A stretch of DNA of 6,806 nucleotides, taken from NCBI GenBank assembly GCA_003218525.1, contig QHNU01000043.1:1-6806 (forward strand). The letters are read 5' to 3'. Of the stretch, positions 1 to 6,277 are shown one piece after another; position 1 is the stretch's first letter, and each line of letters starts with the position of its first letter. The notes under the pieces are model-generated. The model ran no database searches and was not told where the DNA came from. It saw only the letters and a list, made by a program, of their open reading frames with translations. Made by a program: the position numbers and the translations under genes. This DNA comes from Verrucomicrobiota bacterium (GTDB taxonomy: Bacteria > Verrucomicrobiota > Verrucomicrobiia > Chthoniobacterales > UBA10450).

Positions 1-994
1 AAAGATGGGAATCATTGGCGGCTTTAATCAGCTGCACGTTTACGCGCACGGCGTCGCCGCTCTTCTGGACGCTTCCTTCCAGGATGTGAGCGACGCCAAG
101 CAGCTTGCCGATCTCAGGCAGATTTTCAGGTGCGCTTTTGTAATGTTGTGTGGATATGCGCGAGATCACCTTAAGATCAGCGATCTTGGATAAGCGGGTC
201 AAAATTTCGTCCTGAATGCCGTCCGCAAAGTAGGCGTTGGCTTTGTCTTCGCTCCGGTTTTCAAACGGAAGCACCGCAATACTTTTTTCAGGCGCAGCCA
301 GCGTCGATCGCACGCGATAACTGGAAAATATTGCGATGCCAGCGATGATTACTGCGAGCGCGAGCAACGCTGCCGTCATCGCCGCCCAGCGCATTCGCGT
401 GTTGTGCTTCTTCAGGGCTTGGAAGTTTTTTGGCAGCTCTGGATTGCCTACTTGATCCGCGTAAAGGTTCACAATGAAGATGCGCATCCCATGCTTCACT
501 TCGCAGGCGCCAAGGTCGTGCAGGAGCGGTCGCCACTGTTCGAATTCTTCGAGATCCTCGGCAACATGTTTGGAAAGAAGAATGTGCCCGGCGTCGCCGC
601 AGCCCATCACCCGTTGAGCCACGTTGAGGCCGGCGCCGGCGAGATTGGCCCGTTCATTCACATCCACAACCCCGCTGACGGGTCCGCTGTGGATTCCCAT
701 CCGAAGTTGCAGGCGCGGATGTTCCTTGAGCGCGCGGCTGATCTCCACCGCGCATTGCGCAGGCCCTTCCGGACTCGTGTAAAATACCAGCGCCATCCCG
801 TCGCCGGTCGGGATTTTAAGCAAACGGCTCGCGGCTTCGGCTCGTTGAAATTGCTCGGAGACGCGAACAATTTGGTTTAGTTCCTCAACCGCCGCGTGCT
901 GGTCGTTAATCGAAAGCTTCGAGTAACCGACAATGTCAATGAACAAGACATGGGCGATCTCAAGCTGGATCTCTTTTTTGCTCTCAGGGGACAT
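1..994 (-). CDS. Class III adenylate/guanylate cyclase fused to a membrane helix and TolB-like domain, N-terminal part (3' end outside window)
   Basis: The frame is open from ATG at 994-992 to the left edge (331 codons), so the C-terminus is missing. Residues about 14-180 form a class III cyclase domain: FIDIVGYSKL near residue 20 and TGDG near residue 65 carry the two metal-binding aspartates, RMGIHSGPV lies near 98-106, and the Asn/Arg pair of the transition-state motif is visible in GLNVAQRV near 124-128. A hydrophobic helix at about 203-224 follows. Next comes a TolB/FlgO-like domain starting SIAVLPFENRSEDK and running through YFADGIQDEILTRLSKI and ILEGSVQKSGDAVRV. Homologues usually continue into TPR repeats, presumably past the edge. 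In the family the cyclase makes a cyclic nucleotide from ATP or GTP; the TolB/TPR part probably mediates protein contacts. The usual adenine-selecting lysine two residues before TGD appears to be Ile, so the substrate is uncertain. The start is supported by the family-like beginning MSPESKKEIQLEIAHV. No clear ribosome binding site is visible. It is divergent from the operon at 1253. Confidence 0.88.
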   Translation of the reverse strand, partial: MSPESKKEIQLEIAHVLFIDIVGYSKLSINDQHAAVEELNQIVRVSEQFQRAEAASRLLKIPTGDGMALVFYTSPEGPAQCAVEISRALKEHPRLQLRMGIHSGPVSGVVDVNERANLAGAGLNVAQRVMGCGDAGHILLSKHVAEDLEEFEQWRPLLHDLGACEVKHGMRIFIVNLYADQVGNPELPKNFQALKKHNTRMRWAAMTAALLALAVIIAGIAIFSSYRVRSTLAAPEKSIAVLPFENRSEDKANAYFADGIQDEILTRLSKIADLKVISRISTQHYKSAPENLPEIGKLLGVAHILEGSVQKSGDAVRVNVQLIKAANDSHL

Positions 995-1028
995 TTCGGT
1001 GCTGCCAGGGGCTACGGATATGAAATGA

Positions 1029-1055
1029 TCTCGACTCAACTGCGGACAGTCGAGA
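1029..1055. promoter_or_regulatory. 8-bp perfect inverted repeat in the divergent intergenic region
   Basis: TCTCGACT (1029-1036) and AGTCGAGA (1048-1055) are exact reverse complements separated by 11 bp. The repeat lies 34 bp upstream of the cyclase start and about 200 bp upstream of the operon start at 1253. It could be an operator for a dimeric regulator or a hairpin in the cyclase leader. The rest of the 258-bp region (995-1252) shows no convincing -35/-10 pair on either strand. A repeat of this size can occur by chance. Confidence 0.35.
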
Positions 1056-1252
1056 GCAAACCCAGGACGCACCAGGTCGTTCGCTCACCACGCAACGCAA
1101 ACAAGCTCTCCTGCTCGGTCTGGCCTACACATTTACAAACTCTGGCCACTCCATTTTCGACCTCCGATCAATGCCTAAGCTTTTGAAGGTTCCAATTGAG
1201 CAAATGGTCCGACGGTTGCCGGATCGGTTAGGATCATGGAAATAGCCCAGCC

Positions 1253-2794
1253 ATGGCACGACTCCATGAATATCAAGGCAAAGCCATTCTGGCCGCCAAC
1301 GGATTCAAGATTCCGCGTGGCCGCGCCGCCTCAACCGCCGACGAAGCCGTAGCGGTGGCCAACGAATTCGCCGGCGGCGAGATGGGCCGCGAAGTGGTCA
1401 TCAAGATTCAAGCTTGGACAACCGGGCGCGCCGGCATTGGCGGGGTCGCTTTCGCCAAAGAGCCAGATGATGTTCGCGCTCATGCGGCGCGCATGCTGGC
1501 AATGAAAGTTGGACAGTTTCCCGTGGAAGCTGTGTTGATCGAAGAAAAGCTCGCGATTGAGCGGGAGTTTTTTATTTCCTTCGCCATTGATGACGCCGCT
1601 CGCGCCCCGGTTATTGTTTTCGCAGTCGGCGGCGGCACTGGAATCGAAGAACGCGCCGCCTCGACCCGGCGAATCCCGTGCGAGGTGAATCGAGGTCCAT
1701 TGAATTCAGCCGTGAACGAAGCCGTCCGTTCGTGCGGGCTTTCGCGGCCAAGCGCGGCGCAACTTGCCGAGTCGATGCAAAAGTTATTTGCTGCGGCGCG
1801 CAGCGTTGAAGCGCGATCGCTTGAAATCAATCCGCTGGTGCTGACCAAGGATGGTCAATTCGTCGCCGCTGATTGTCGGATCACGATTGATGATTACGCC
1901 GTGGCACGACACCCCGAGCTGGGGATTGAAATTGCGCGCGAGTTCGATCACCCGCCGACACCTCTGGAACGCGCGGCTTACGCTGTTGAACAAAACGATC
2001 ATCGCGGCACTTTCTATTTTGCGCAGTTGGCCACGGCGCCCGCTAACGATTCGAAAGGTCTGGTCGGTTTTCACGGCGCTGGCGGTGGCGGATCCATGAT
2101 GTCGATGGACGCCATCGTGAACGCGGGATTCACTATCGCCAATTTCACCGACACCAGCGGCAATCCCTCCGCCTCGAAGGTCTATCGCGCCGCCCGAATC
2201 ATTTTGGCCCAGCCCGACCTGGTCGGATATTTCGGTTCAGGCTCCGGCGTCGCCAGCCAGGAACAATATTGGTCCGCCTATGGACTGGCCAAAGCATTTT
2301 GGGAACTTGATTTGGATATCCCCACCGTGATTCGTCTGGGGGGCAATACTGAAGATCGTGCGGTCGATATTTTGCGACGCATGTCCAAACTACTTCGCGC
2401 GCCGATCGAGGGATATCGTAAGACGGACGCGCCGGCTGTGATCGCCGAACGCTTCGCGAAACTTGTGGAGGACGCGGGCGGCATCAAATGGAAGCCGCGA
2501 GCCGCGCGTGTGCCGAAGGTCAAGGATCCGGCGGCCACCATTCTTCCTGTGAAAAATGGTCGGGTGTGGATTGACACCACGAATTGGCCGGATATCCGCC
2601 GCGCCGTCGAGACCCACTCCGGCGGTGTGATCGTGGATCGGTCGGACGCGCCGGCGATGGCGCTGAAGAGCGATGAGTTCGCGAATAAAGATTCCGAGTT
2701 GCTCGCCTGCGATGTCGAATGTCGCCTCGCCGGAATCGAAGGGTTCTATTTGGAGCTTGATATTCCCGGATTAGACGAACTCGTTAAGCGCTAA
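1253..2794 (+). CDS. SucC/AclB-like ATP-grasp CoA-ligase beta subunit with C-terminal extension (ATP-citrate lyase type)
   Basis: This 513-residue protein begins LHEYQGKAILAANGF, the typical SucC/AclB opening. An ATP-grasp fold fills about 1-235: KIQAWTTGRAGIGGV (51-65) matches the nucleotide loop of SucC, and LEINPLVLTKDG with Asn193 plus Asp207 match the Mg-ATP ligands. The CoA-ligase domain follows, with FHGAGGGGSMMSMD (273-286), TIANFTDTSGNPSASK (294-309), FGSGSGVAS (327-335) and IRLGGNTEDRA (360-370). ANFT resembles the citrate loop of ATP-citrate lyase more than the ANFLDVGGG of succinyl-CoA synthetase. Family members are usually about 390-400 residues. Here some 95 extra residues (about 416-513) carry no domain I recognise, with two cysteines in LLACDVEC. 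The inferred role is to bind ATP and the carboxylate and to work in a complex with the next gene product. The start has only a weak GGA 12 bp upstream; the stop overlaps the next ATG by one base (TAATG). A ligase for another tri- or dicarboxylate is possible. Confidence 0.85.
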   Translation: MARLHEYQGKAILAANGFKIPRGRAASTADEAVAVANEFAGGEMGREVVIKIQAWTTGRAGIGGVAFAKEPDDVRAHAARMLAMKVGQFPVEAVLIEEKLAIEREFFISFAIDDAARAPVIVFAVGGGTGIEERAASTRRIPCEVNRGPLNSAVNEAVRSCGLSRPSAAQLAESMQKLFAAARSVEARSLEINPLVLTKDGQFVAADCRITIDDYAVARHPELGIEIAREFDHPPTPLERAAYAVEQNDHRGTFYFAQLATAPANDSKGLVGFHGAGGGGSMMSMDAIVNAGFTIANFTDTSGNPSASKVYRAARIILAQPDLVGYFGSGSGVASQEQYWSAYGLAKAFWELDLDIPTVIRLGGNTEDRAVDILRRMSKLLRAPIEGYRKTDAPAVIAERFAKLVEDAGGIKWKPRAARVPKVKDPAATILPVKNGRVWIDTTNWPDIRRAVETHSGGVIVDRSDAPAMALKSDEFANKDSELLACDVECRLAGIEGFYLELDIPGLDELVKR

Positions 2795-4506
2795 TGGCAA
2801 TCTTGGTCGACGAGACGAAGCGAGTTCTGGTGCAAGGCATCACCGGCCGCGAAGGTCAGGCGCGCACGCGCCTGATGCGAGACTACGGCACGAATGTCGT
2901 CGCAGGTGTGACGCCGGGTAAAGGTGGGCAGTCCGTTCTAGGCGTGCCCGTGTTCAATACTCCACGGGAGGCAGTCAAAGTGCTCGGCAAAATTGACATT
3001 TCCGTGCTTTTTGTCCCTGCGGGCGGAGTCAAAGACGCGGCCATTTCCGCGATCGATGCGGGTATCAAACTCACGGTGCTCGTGCCTGATCGTGTGCCGG
3101 TGTGGGACGCCATGGAGATCGCAGCCGCGGCCAAAGCGAATGGCGCGATGTTTGTCGGGCCCAACACGCTCGGCGTCCTGAGTCCGGGCAAAGCTGTCGT
3201 CGGCATGATCGGCGGTCGCGCCGAGAGTGCGAGGCTATGGTTTAAGGCCGGTATCCCGACCGGTGTCGGAATAATCAGTCGCTCCGGCGGCATGGCCTCG
3301 AGTACCGGCTACTACCTCGGACAAGCGGGCGTCCGCATTTCAACCATTGCGCACATTGGTGGCGACGCGGTCCTTGGAATTCGGATTGCGGACGCCGCAC
3401 TGATGTTTGAAGCGGATCCGCTCACCGAAGCGATTGTGATTTTCGGTGAGATAGGTTCGTCACAAGAAGAGGAATTAGCGCAGCTCATTCGGGATCGAAA
3501 AGTCACGAAGCCGGTAATCGCATATATTGGTGGCAAGGCGGCGCGCGAAGGGACGCGTTTCAGTCACGCAGGAGCGATTATTGAAGGCGGTAGAGGCACC
3601 CACGCCGGCAAAGTGAAGGCGTTGCGCGAGGCCGGCGCCACCGTGGTCGACGCGTTTGGTGAACTGCCGAGTGCAGTTGTAGAACTGCTCAAACGAATGA
3701 AAGGACAAAGCCTGATGAGCGAAGCCGATAAAAATGCCGTGTGGAATACTGCCCTAACACGCATTGAGCCCAATCGAGTTGCCGTGCGCGGGTATGATAT
3801 TGCCGATCTCATGGGACGCGTATCCTTTGGTGCCGCAGTCTATCTTATTTTGACTGGCGAATTGCCGCCGCCGCCAGCCGCGCGGTTAATGGATGCAGTG
3901 TTGGTAGCGTCGATCGATCATGGCGCCACGCCTCCAAGCGCGTTGGCCGCACGAACCGTCGCGTCCACGGGCGCCTCGTTGAGCGCGTCGGTCGCGGCTG
4001 GCATCATGTCGATTAATCGCCACCACGGCGGCGCCATTGAAGATTGCGCTCGGCAACTAAAAGCGATCGCCGATCGCGCCACCCGTGAATCCGTTTCGCT
4101 GGACGAAGCCGCAAACCGGACGCTCGCAGCGATGAAGGAAGCGGGCGAACGGATGCCTGGATTTGGTCATCGTTATCACACCAAGGATCCGCGCACGGCG
4201 CGACTGTTTGAACTGGCGCGCAAAGCTGGTGTAGACGGACCACACATGAAAGCGGCGCGAGCCGTGGAAAAATCCTTCACTGATGCGAAGAAACCGTTGC
4301 CGATCAATGTGGACGGCGCCATCGGAGCTATTCTTGCCGACCTAGGAATGAATCCCGCGGCCTTCAACGGGATTTTCATGATCGCGCGAACGCCCGGCCT
4401 GGTGGCGCACGTCATCGAAGAGCAAACCCGCGAGAAACCAATGCGCCGGATTGATCCAGTCAATCACGGCTATGATGGGCCCGCTCCTCGAAGTGTTCCC
4501 GAATAA
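2794..4506 (+). CDS. SucD-like CoA-ligase alpha subunit fused to citryl-CoA lyase/citrate synthase domain (AclA-like)
   Basis: This is a 570-residue fusion. Residues about 1-300 are SucD-like: a CoA-binding Rossmann region with GITGREG (15-21) and GVTPGKGG (38-45), GEIGSSQEEE (218-227), and the phospho-histidine motif SHAGAIIEGGRG with His258. Residues about 315-560 are a citrate synthase-type domain. The three catalytic positions are present: His376 in DHGATPPS, His459 in GFGHRYH, and Asp508 in NVDGAIGA, matching ADHG, GIGHR and LNVDG of human ATP-citrate lyase. The SucD-lyase order is that of AclA, about 608 residues in Chlorobium. With the upstream subunit it should phosphorylate an active-site His, form a CoA thioester (citryl-CoA by analogy) and cleave it to oxaloacetate and acetyl-CoA. 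The one-base overlap with the preceding stop implies translational coupling, and no Shine-Dalgarno sequence is seen. The substrate is inferred; citrate is most likely, but a homologue such as 2-methylcitrate is not excluded. Confidence 0.88.
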   Translation: MAILVDETKRVLVQGITGREGQARTRLMRDYGTNVVAGVTPGKGGQSVLGVPVFNTPREAVKVLGKIDISVLFVPAGGVKDAAISAIDAGIKLTVLVPDRVPVWDAMEIAAAAKANGAMFVGPNTLGVLSPGKAVVGMIGGRAESARLWFKAGIPTGVGIISRSGGMASSTGYYLGQAGVRISTIAHIGGDAVLGIRIADAALMFEADPLTEAIVIFGEIGSSQEEELAQLIRDRKVTKPVIAYIGGKAAREGTRFSHAGAIIEGGRGTHAGKVKALREAGATVVDAFGELPSAVVELLKRMKGQSLMSEADKNAVWNTALTRIEPNRVAVRGYDIADLMGRVSFGAAVYLILTGELPPPPAARLMDAVLVASIDHGATPPSALAARTVASTGASLSASVAAGIMSINRHHGGAIEDCARQLKAIADRATRESVSLDEAANRTLAAMKEAGERMPGFGHRYHTKDPRTARLFELARKAGVDGPHMKAARAVEKSFTDAKKPLPINVDGAIGAILADLGMNPAAFNGIFMIARTPGLVAHVIEEQTREKPMRRIDPVNHGYDGPAPRSVPE

Positions 4507-4518
4507 ATTACAACCGCT

Positions 4519-5115
4519 ATGACAACAACCCAACGAACCTACGGCGTCAACGAAATCGCGGAACTTTTCCCCAGCTTGATGAAGATTGGTGACAAATCGC
4601 TGCGCGAACGGGTGGCCGCGGTGTGGAACGAAGCCATCACAACGGGCTGCGGCGGCAAGGGCTGGACCTTCGACCAACTCCGCGCCGTCAAGTTCACCCT
4701 GCTGGCCGGCGACATCGATATGACCTTCGTAGAGCATCTCAATTCTTGCGCACTGCAATGCATCGCCATCGCCGACGTATTGGAAAACTCCTTCCGCTGC
4801 GACATTCCTATTCAGCGCGATTATCTCATAGCCGGCGCGCTCCTTGCGGATGTGGGTAAGCCCCTGGAATTCGATAAGGACGTGTCGGGCAAGGTGATTC
4901 AGGGCCCATTTGGGCAGCAAGTGCGGCATCCATTTAGCGGTGTCGCGCTGGCCTATAAGCACGGCATCCCGGGTGAAGTCATGCACATCATCGCGACGCA
5001 CAGTCACGAGGGCGACAAGATGGAGCGCTCGATCGAGTCGATTATTTTCCATCACGCCGACTTTGTGGACTTTGATATCGCCAAGTTTCTTGGTAAGCGC
5101 GCGACCAAGAAGTGA
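4519..5115 (+). CDS. HD-superfamily protein encoded in the citryl-CoA ligase/lyase operon
   Basis: This 198-residue soluble protein has an HD-type pattern of metal ligands. His73 in VEHLNSCA would be the first ligand. The HD position reads ALLADVGKPLE, so Asp111 and Lys114 are kept while the His is replaced by Ala110. Further candidate ligands follow: His137 in RHPFSG, His161/His163 in ATHSHEGD, and His178-His179-Asp181 in FHHADFVD. HD proteins are mostly metal-dependent phosphohydrolases of nucleotides or phosphoesters, and some are non-hydrolytic. I do not know this one's substrate. It lies only 12 bp downstream of the lyase gene in the same direction and before a hairpin, so it is very probably the last gene of that operon and functionally linked to it. 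The ATG is preceded by A-rich sequence without a Shine-Dalgarno. A 278-codon open frame on the opposite strand covers the same DNA but lacks recognisable features. Confidence 0.8.
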   Translation: MTTTQRTYGVNEIAELFPSLMKIGDKSLRERVAAVWNEAITTGCGGKGWTFDQLRAVKFTLLAGDIDMTFVEHLNSCALQCIAIADVLENSFRCDIPIQRDYLIAGALLADVGKPLEFDKDVSGKVIQGPFGQQVRHPFSGVALAYKHGIPGEVMHIIATHSHEGDKMERSIESIIFHHADFVDFDIAKFLGKRATKK

Positions 5116-5134
5116 CGCGTTGGATTCAACGCGT
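5115..5134 (+). terminator. Stem-loop at the end of the three-gene operon
   Basis: ACGCGTTG (5115-5122) pairs perfectly with CAACGCGT (5127-5134) around a GATT loop, beginning at the last base of the HD-gene stop codon. The 3' flank GTTCCTT is only weakly T-rich, so it may be a poor intrinsic terminator or an mRNA-stabilising hairpin. Its position directly at the operon end favours a 3'-end role. Confidence 0.55.
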
Positions 5135-5167
5135 GTTCCTTGCCGCGGCCGCTTGCGAAGACGCGCA

Positions 5168-5208
5168 CTCAAACTCAAAAAATTACGAACGATAAATTAC
5201 AAACTCGG
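5168..5208. other. AT-rich low-complexity tract with short imperfect direct repeats
   Basis: The tract holds AATTACGAAC followed shortly by AATTACAAAC, and CAAACTC occurs at both ends. It is conspicuously AT-rich compared with the flanking coding DNA. The word ATAAATTACAA also occurs at the end of the lyase gene (4503-4513). I have a general impression that similar short AT-rich tracts occur between verrucomicrobial genes. I see no gene or promoter here with confidence. Confidence 0.3.
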
Positions 5209-5389
5209 AAAGCAGCCGGCGCGCTGTTGGTGAATGAGCGGGAAGAATTACTGCAGTTGGTAGCTTGACGTGGATGACGAGTGGGACCGGCAGATGGCCA
5301 AGGATGCGGCCTCCAACAAACTTGATTTTCTCCTTGAAGAGGCACAAATCGCGGTTCGCGAGGAAAGGTTGCGCGATTGGCCAAAGACG
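5209..5389 (+). pseudogene. Frameshifted remnant of a small antitoxin-like protein
   Basis: One frame reads KAAGALLVNEREELLQLVA and stops at TGA 5266-5268. The next frame continues immediately (from about 5270) with DDEWDRQMAKDAASNKLDF and LLEEAQIAVREERLRDWPKT. The second part resembles the C-terminal pattern W-x-x-Q-x-x-x-D-x-x-x-x-K-L-D-x-L-x-x-E-A seen in many short antitoxins of RelE/ParE-type pairs. The two halves read as one protein broken by a frameshift near 5260-5270. No good start codon precedes the first part, which runs out of the AT-rich tract, and no toxin gene follows. The second frame stays open to 5563, overlapping the end of the opposite-strand membrane gene. A GTG at 5270 could in principle start a 97-residue protein, but its tail looks non-coding. 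Identity is tentative. Confidence 0.35.
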
Positions 5390-5458
5390 GGTTTAAAAGG
5401 AATGCCCGTGTCCTTTCCAAGCGGACGCGCGCACAAATCTGAGCGCGTCGCGATCATA

Positions 5459-5472
5459 CGTGTAGATACACG
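5459..5472. promoter_or_regulatory. Palindrome identical in its core to the marR-proximal site
   Basis: CGTGTA-GA-TACACG is an inverted repeat whose 12-bp core GTGTAGATACAC (5460-5471) is identical to 6703-6714, next to the marR start codon. It lies 16 bp past the stop codon of the membrane-protein gene. With the intermediate copy at 6250-6261 it may be a binding site for the MarR-type regulator. No intact gene starts beside it, so its function is unclear. Confidence 0.4.
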
Positions 5473-5493
5473 CATGAACGAAAGAGTTCATGC
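5472..5493 (-). terminator. Stem-loop overlapping the stop codon of the membrane-protein gene
   Basis: GCATGAAC (5472-5479) pairs perfectly with GTTCATGC (5486-5493) around a 6-base loop. The stop codon of the minus-strand membrane-protein gene (5488-5490) is inside the stem. No T-tract follows on the minus strand, so it is a weak candidate terminator or a 3'-end stabilising hairpin. Confidence 0.35.
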
Positions 5494-6210
5494 TGTGCTA
5501 ACTTGGGCTGACCCGACTGTGAGTTTTCTTCCCTCTGCCAATCGAATGAAAATGGCGATGTGAACGGTGAACAGGAGCGGAACCAAAAAGCCGGGGATCA
5601 AAAGCCACGGCAAGGTTGACATGATGGCCGATCCAGGTTCCGCAAAAATCAAGCGCAGAGGACCAGGCGAAGACATTACACCCAATCCGACCGCGGCGAC
5701 GAGGTCGGCCACCCCGATGGCATTCCAAAGCCATACCATCGCCCGAGCGTTTGTCCCTTGTCGATACACATGCCACGCCACCAGTGGAGCGGTTGCGCCG
5801 ACAAATATGTCGCCCCATCCCGCAACCGGTGCGAATGGCGCGGGCAGGCGTCCGGCCGAGTAAAGAATGATGAAACTGATGCCGAGCACACGAACGGTGT
5901 GCACGCCAATCAGCAACGACAGCGGCACCCGATGAAAAGTTTCCCGCAACGATTCTATGCGCGCAACAACTATGCAAAGGGTCGCGATCGGAAGCGCGAC
6001 CGCTATGCCGAGGCCGGGCGTGCCGAGTCCGTATTGATAATGTAACGCGCGCGTTGCGGCCAGAATTACGACGAGAACGAACCAGCCGCTAAACCAGGCA
6101 GCTGTGCGAATTCGGGCGACTACATTCAAACTCAAACCGATTGACAAAGCGGTAATTACGATGGCAGCCGCAGCCGTCAATTCAATAGAGCCGATAAGGT
6201 CAGCGTTCAT
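5488..6210 (-). CDS. Seven-helix integral membrane protein of unknown function
   Basis: This 240-residue, strongly hydrophobic protein has about seven predicted membrane segments, at roughly residues 8-33, 38-56, 65-83, 97-118, 129-149, 157-179 and 196-224. Polar loops between them include RIESLRETFHR (84-94) and YRQGTNARA (149-157). No cleavable signal peptide is evident, because the first segment looks like a membrane helix. Residues inside helices that could matter are His104 and Arg107 in GVHTVRVLG and the motif GWGDIFVG (131-138) with Asp134. I do not recognise a named family and cannot assign transport or enzymatic activity. It lies 67 bp downstream of a MarR-type repressor on the same strand, with a palindromic operator-like site between them. 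That arrangement often means the regulator controls the membrane protein, for example in response to a small lipophilic compound; this is inference. The start is ATG at 6210; upstream is A-rich with no Shine-Dalgarno. Confidence 0.8.
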   Translation of the reverse strand: MNADLIGSIELTAAAAIVITALSIGLSLNVVARIRTAAWFSGWFVLVVILAATRALHYQYGLGTPGLGIAVALPIATLCIVVARIESLRETFHRVPLSLLIGVHTVRVLGISFIILYSAGRLPAPFAPVAGWGDIFVGATAPLVAWHVYRQGTNARAMVWLWNAIGVADLVAAVGLGVMSSPGPLRLIFAEPGSAIMSTLPWLLIPGFLVPLLFTVHIAIFIRLAEGRKLTVGSAQVSTA

Positions 6211-6249
6211 ATGTTATTTCTATTTTTTGATCTTTCTTTTCAGTCATGC

Positions 6250-6261
6250 GTGTATATACAT
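6250..6261. promoter_or_regulatory. Operator-like palindrome upstream of the membrane-protein gene
   Basis: GTGTATATACAT contains the perfect 10-bp palindrome TGTATATACA (6251-6260). It matches 10 of 12 positions of the reverse strand of the marR-proximal site (GTGTATCTACAC). It lies 40 bp upstream of the membrane-protein start. A TTGACT -35-like box is on the minus strand at 6273-6268, but I see no good -10 at standard spacing. It is probably a second binding site of the MarR-type regulator. Confidence 0.5.
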
Positions 6262-6277
6262 CTTTCGAGTCAAAAAA

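Noticed and set aside
404..880. Plus-strand open frame of 158 codons at the left end
   Set aside because: It lies entirely antisense to the well-supported cyclase and shows no domain.
896..1186. Plus-strand open frame of 96 codons reaching into the divergent intergenic region
   Set aside because: Its first part is antisense to the cyclase N-terminus and the remainder is low-complexity intergenic sequence with no recognisable motif.
1253..4506. Ordinary succinyl-CoA synthetase (sucCD) of the TCA cycle
   Set aside because: The alpha subunit carries a fused citrate synthase-type lyase domain with a full catalytic triad, and the beta-subunit loop is ANFT rather than ANFLDVGGG, so the pair fits ATP-citrate lyase better.
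4342..5178. Long minus-strand open frame (278 codons) antisense to the HD gene and the end of the lyase gene
   Set aside because: It overlaps two genes with recognisable domains, has no motif or membrane pattern of its own, and its length is explained by GC-rich codon use on the coding strand.
5270..5563. A 97-codon plus-strand gene from GTG 5270
   Set aside because: The antitoxin-like part is interrupted upstream by a frameshift, and the tail overlaps the end of the membrane gene and looks non-coding. It is reported as a pseudogene remnant instead.
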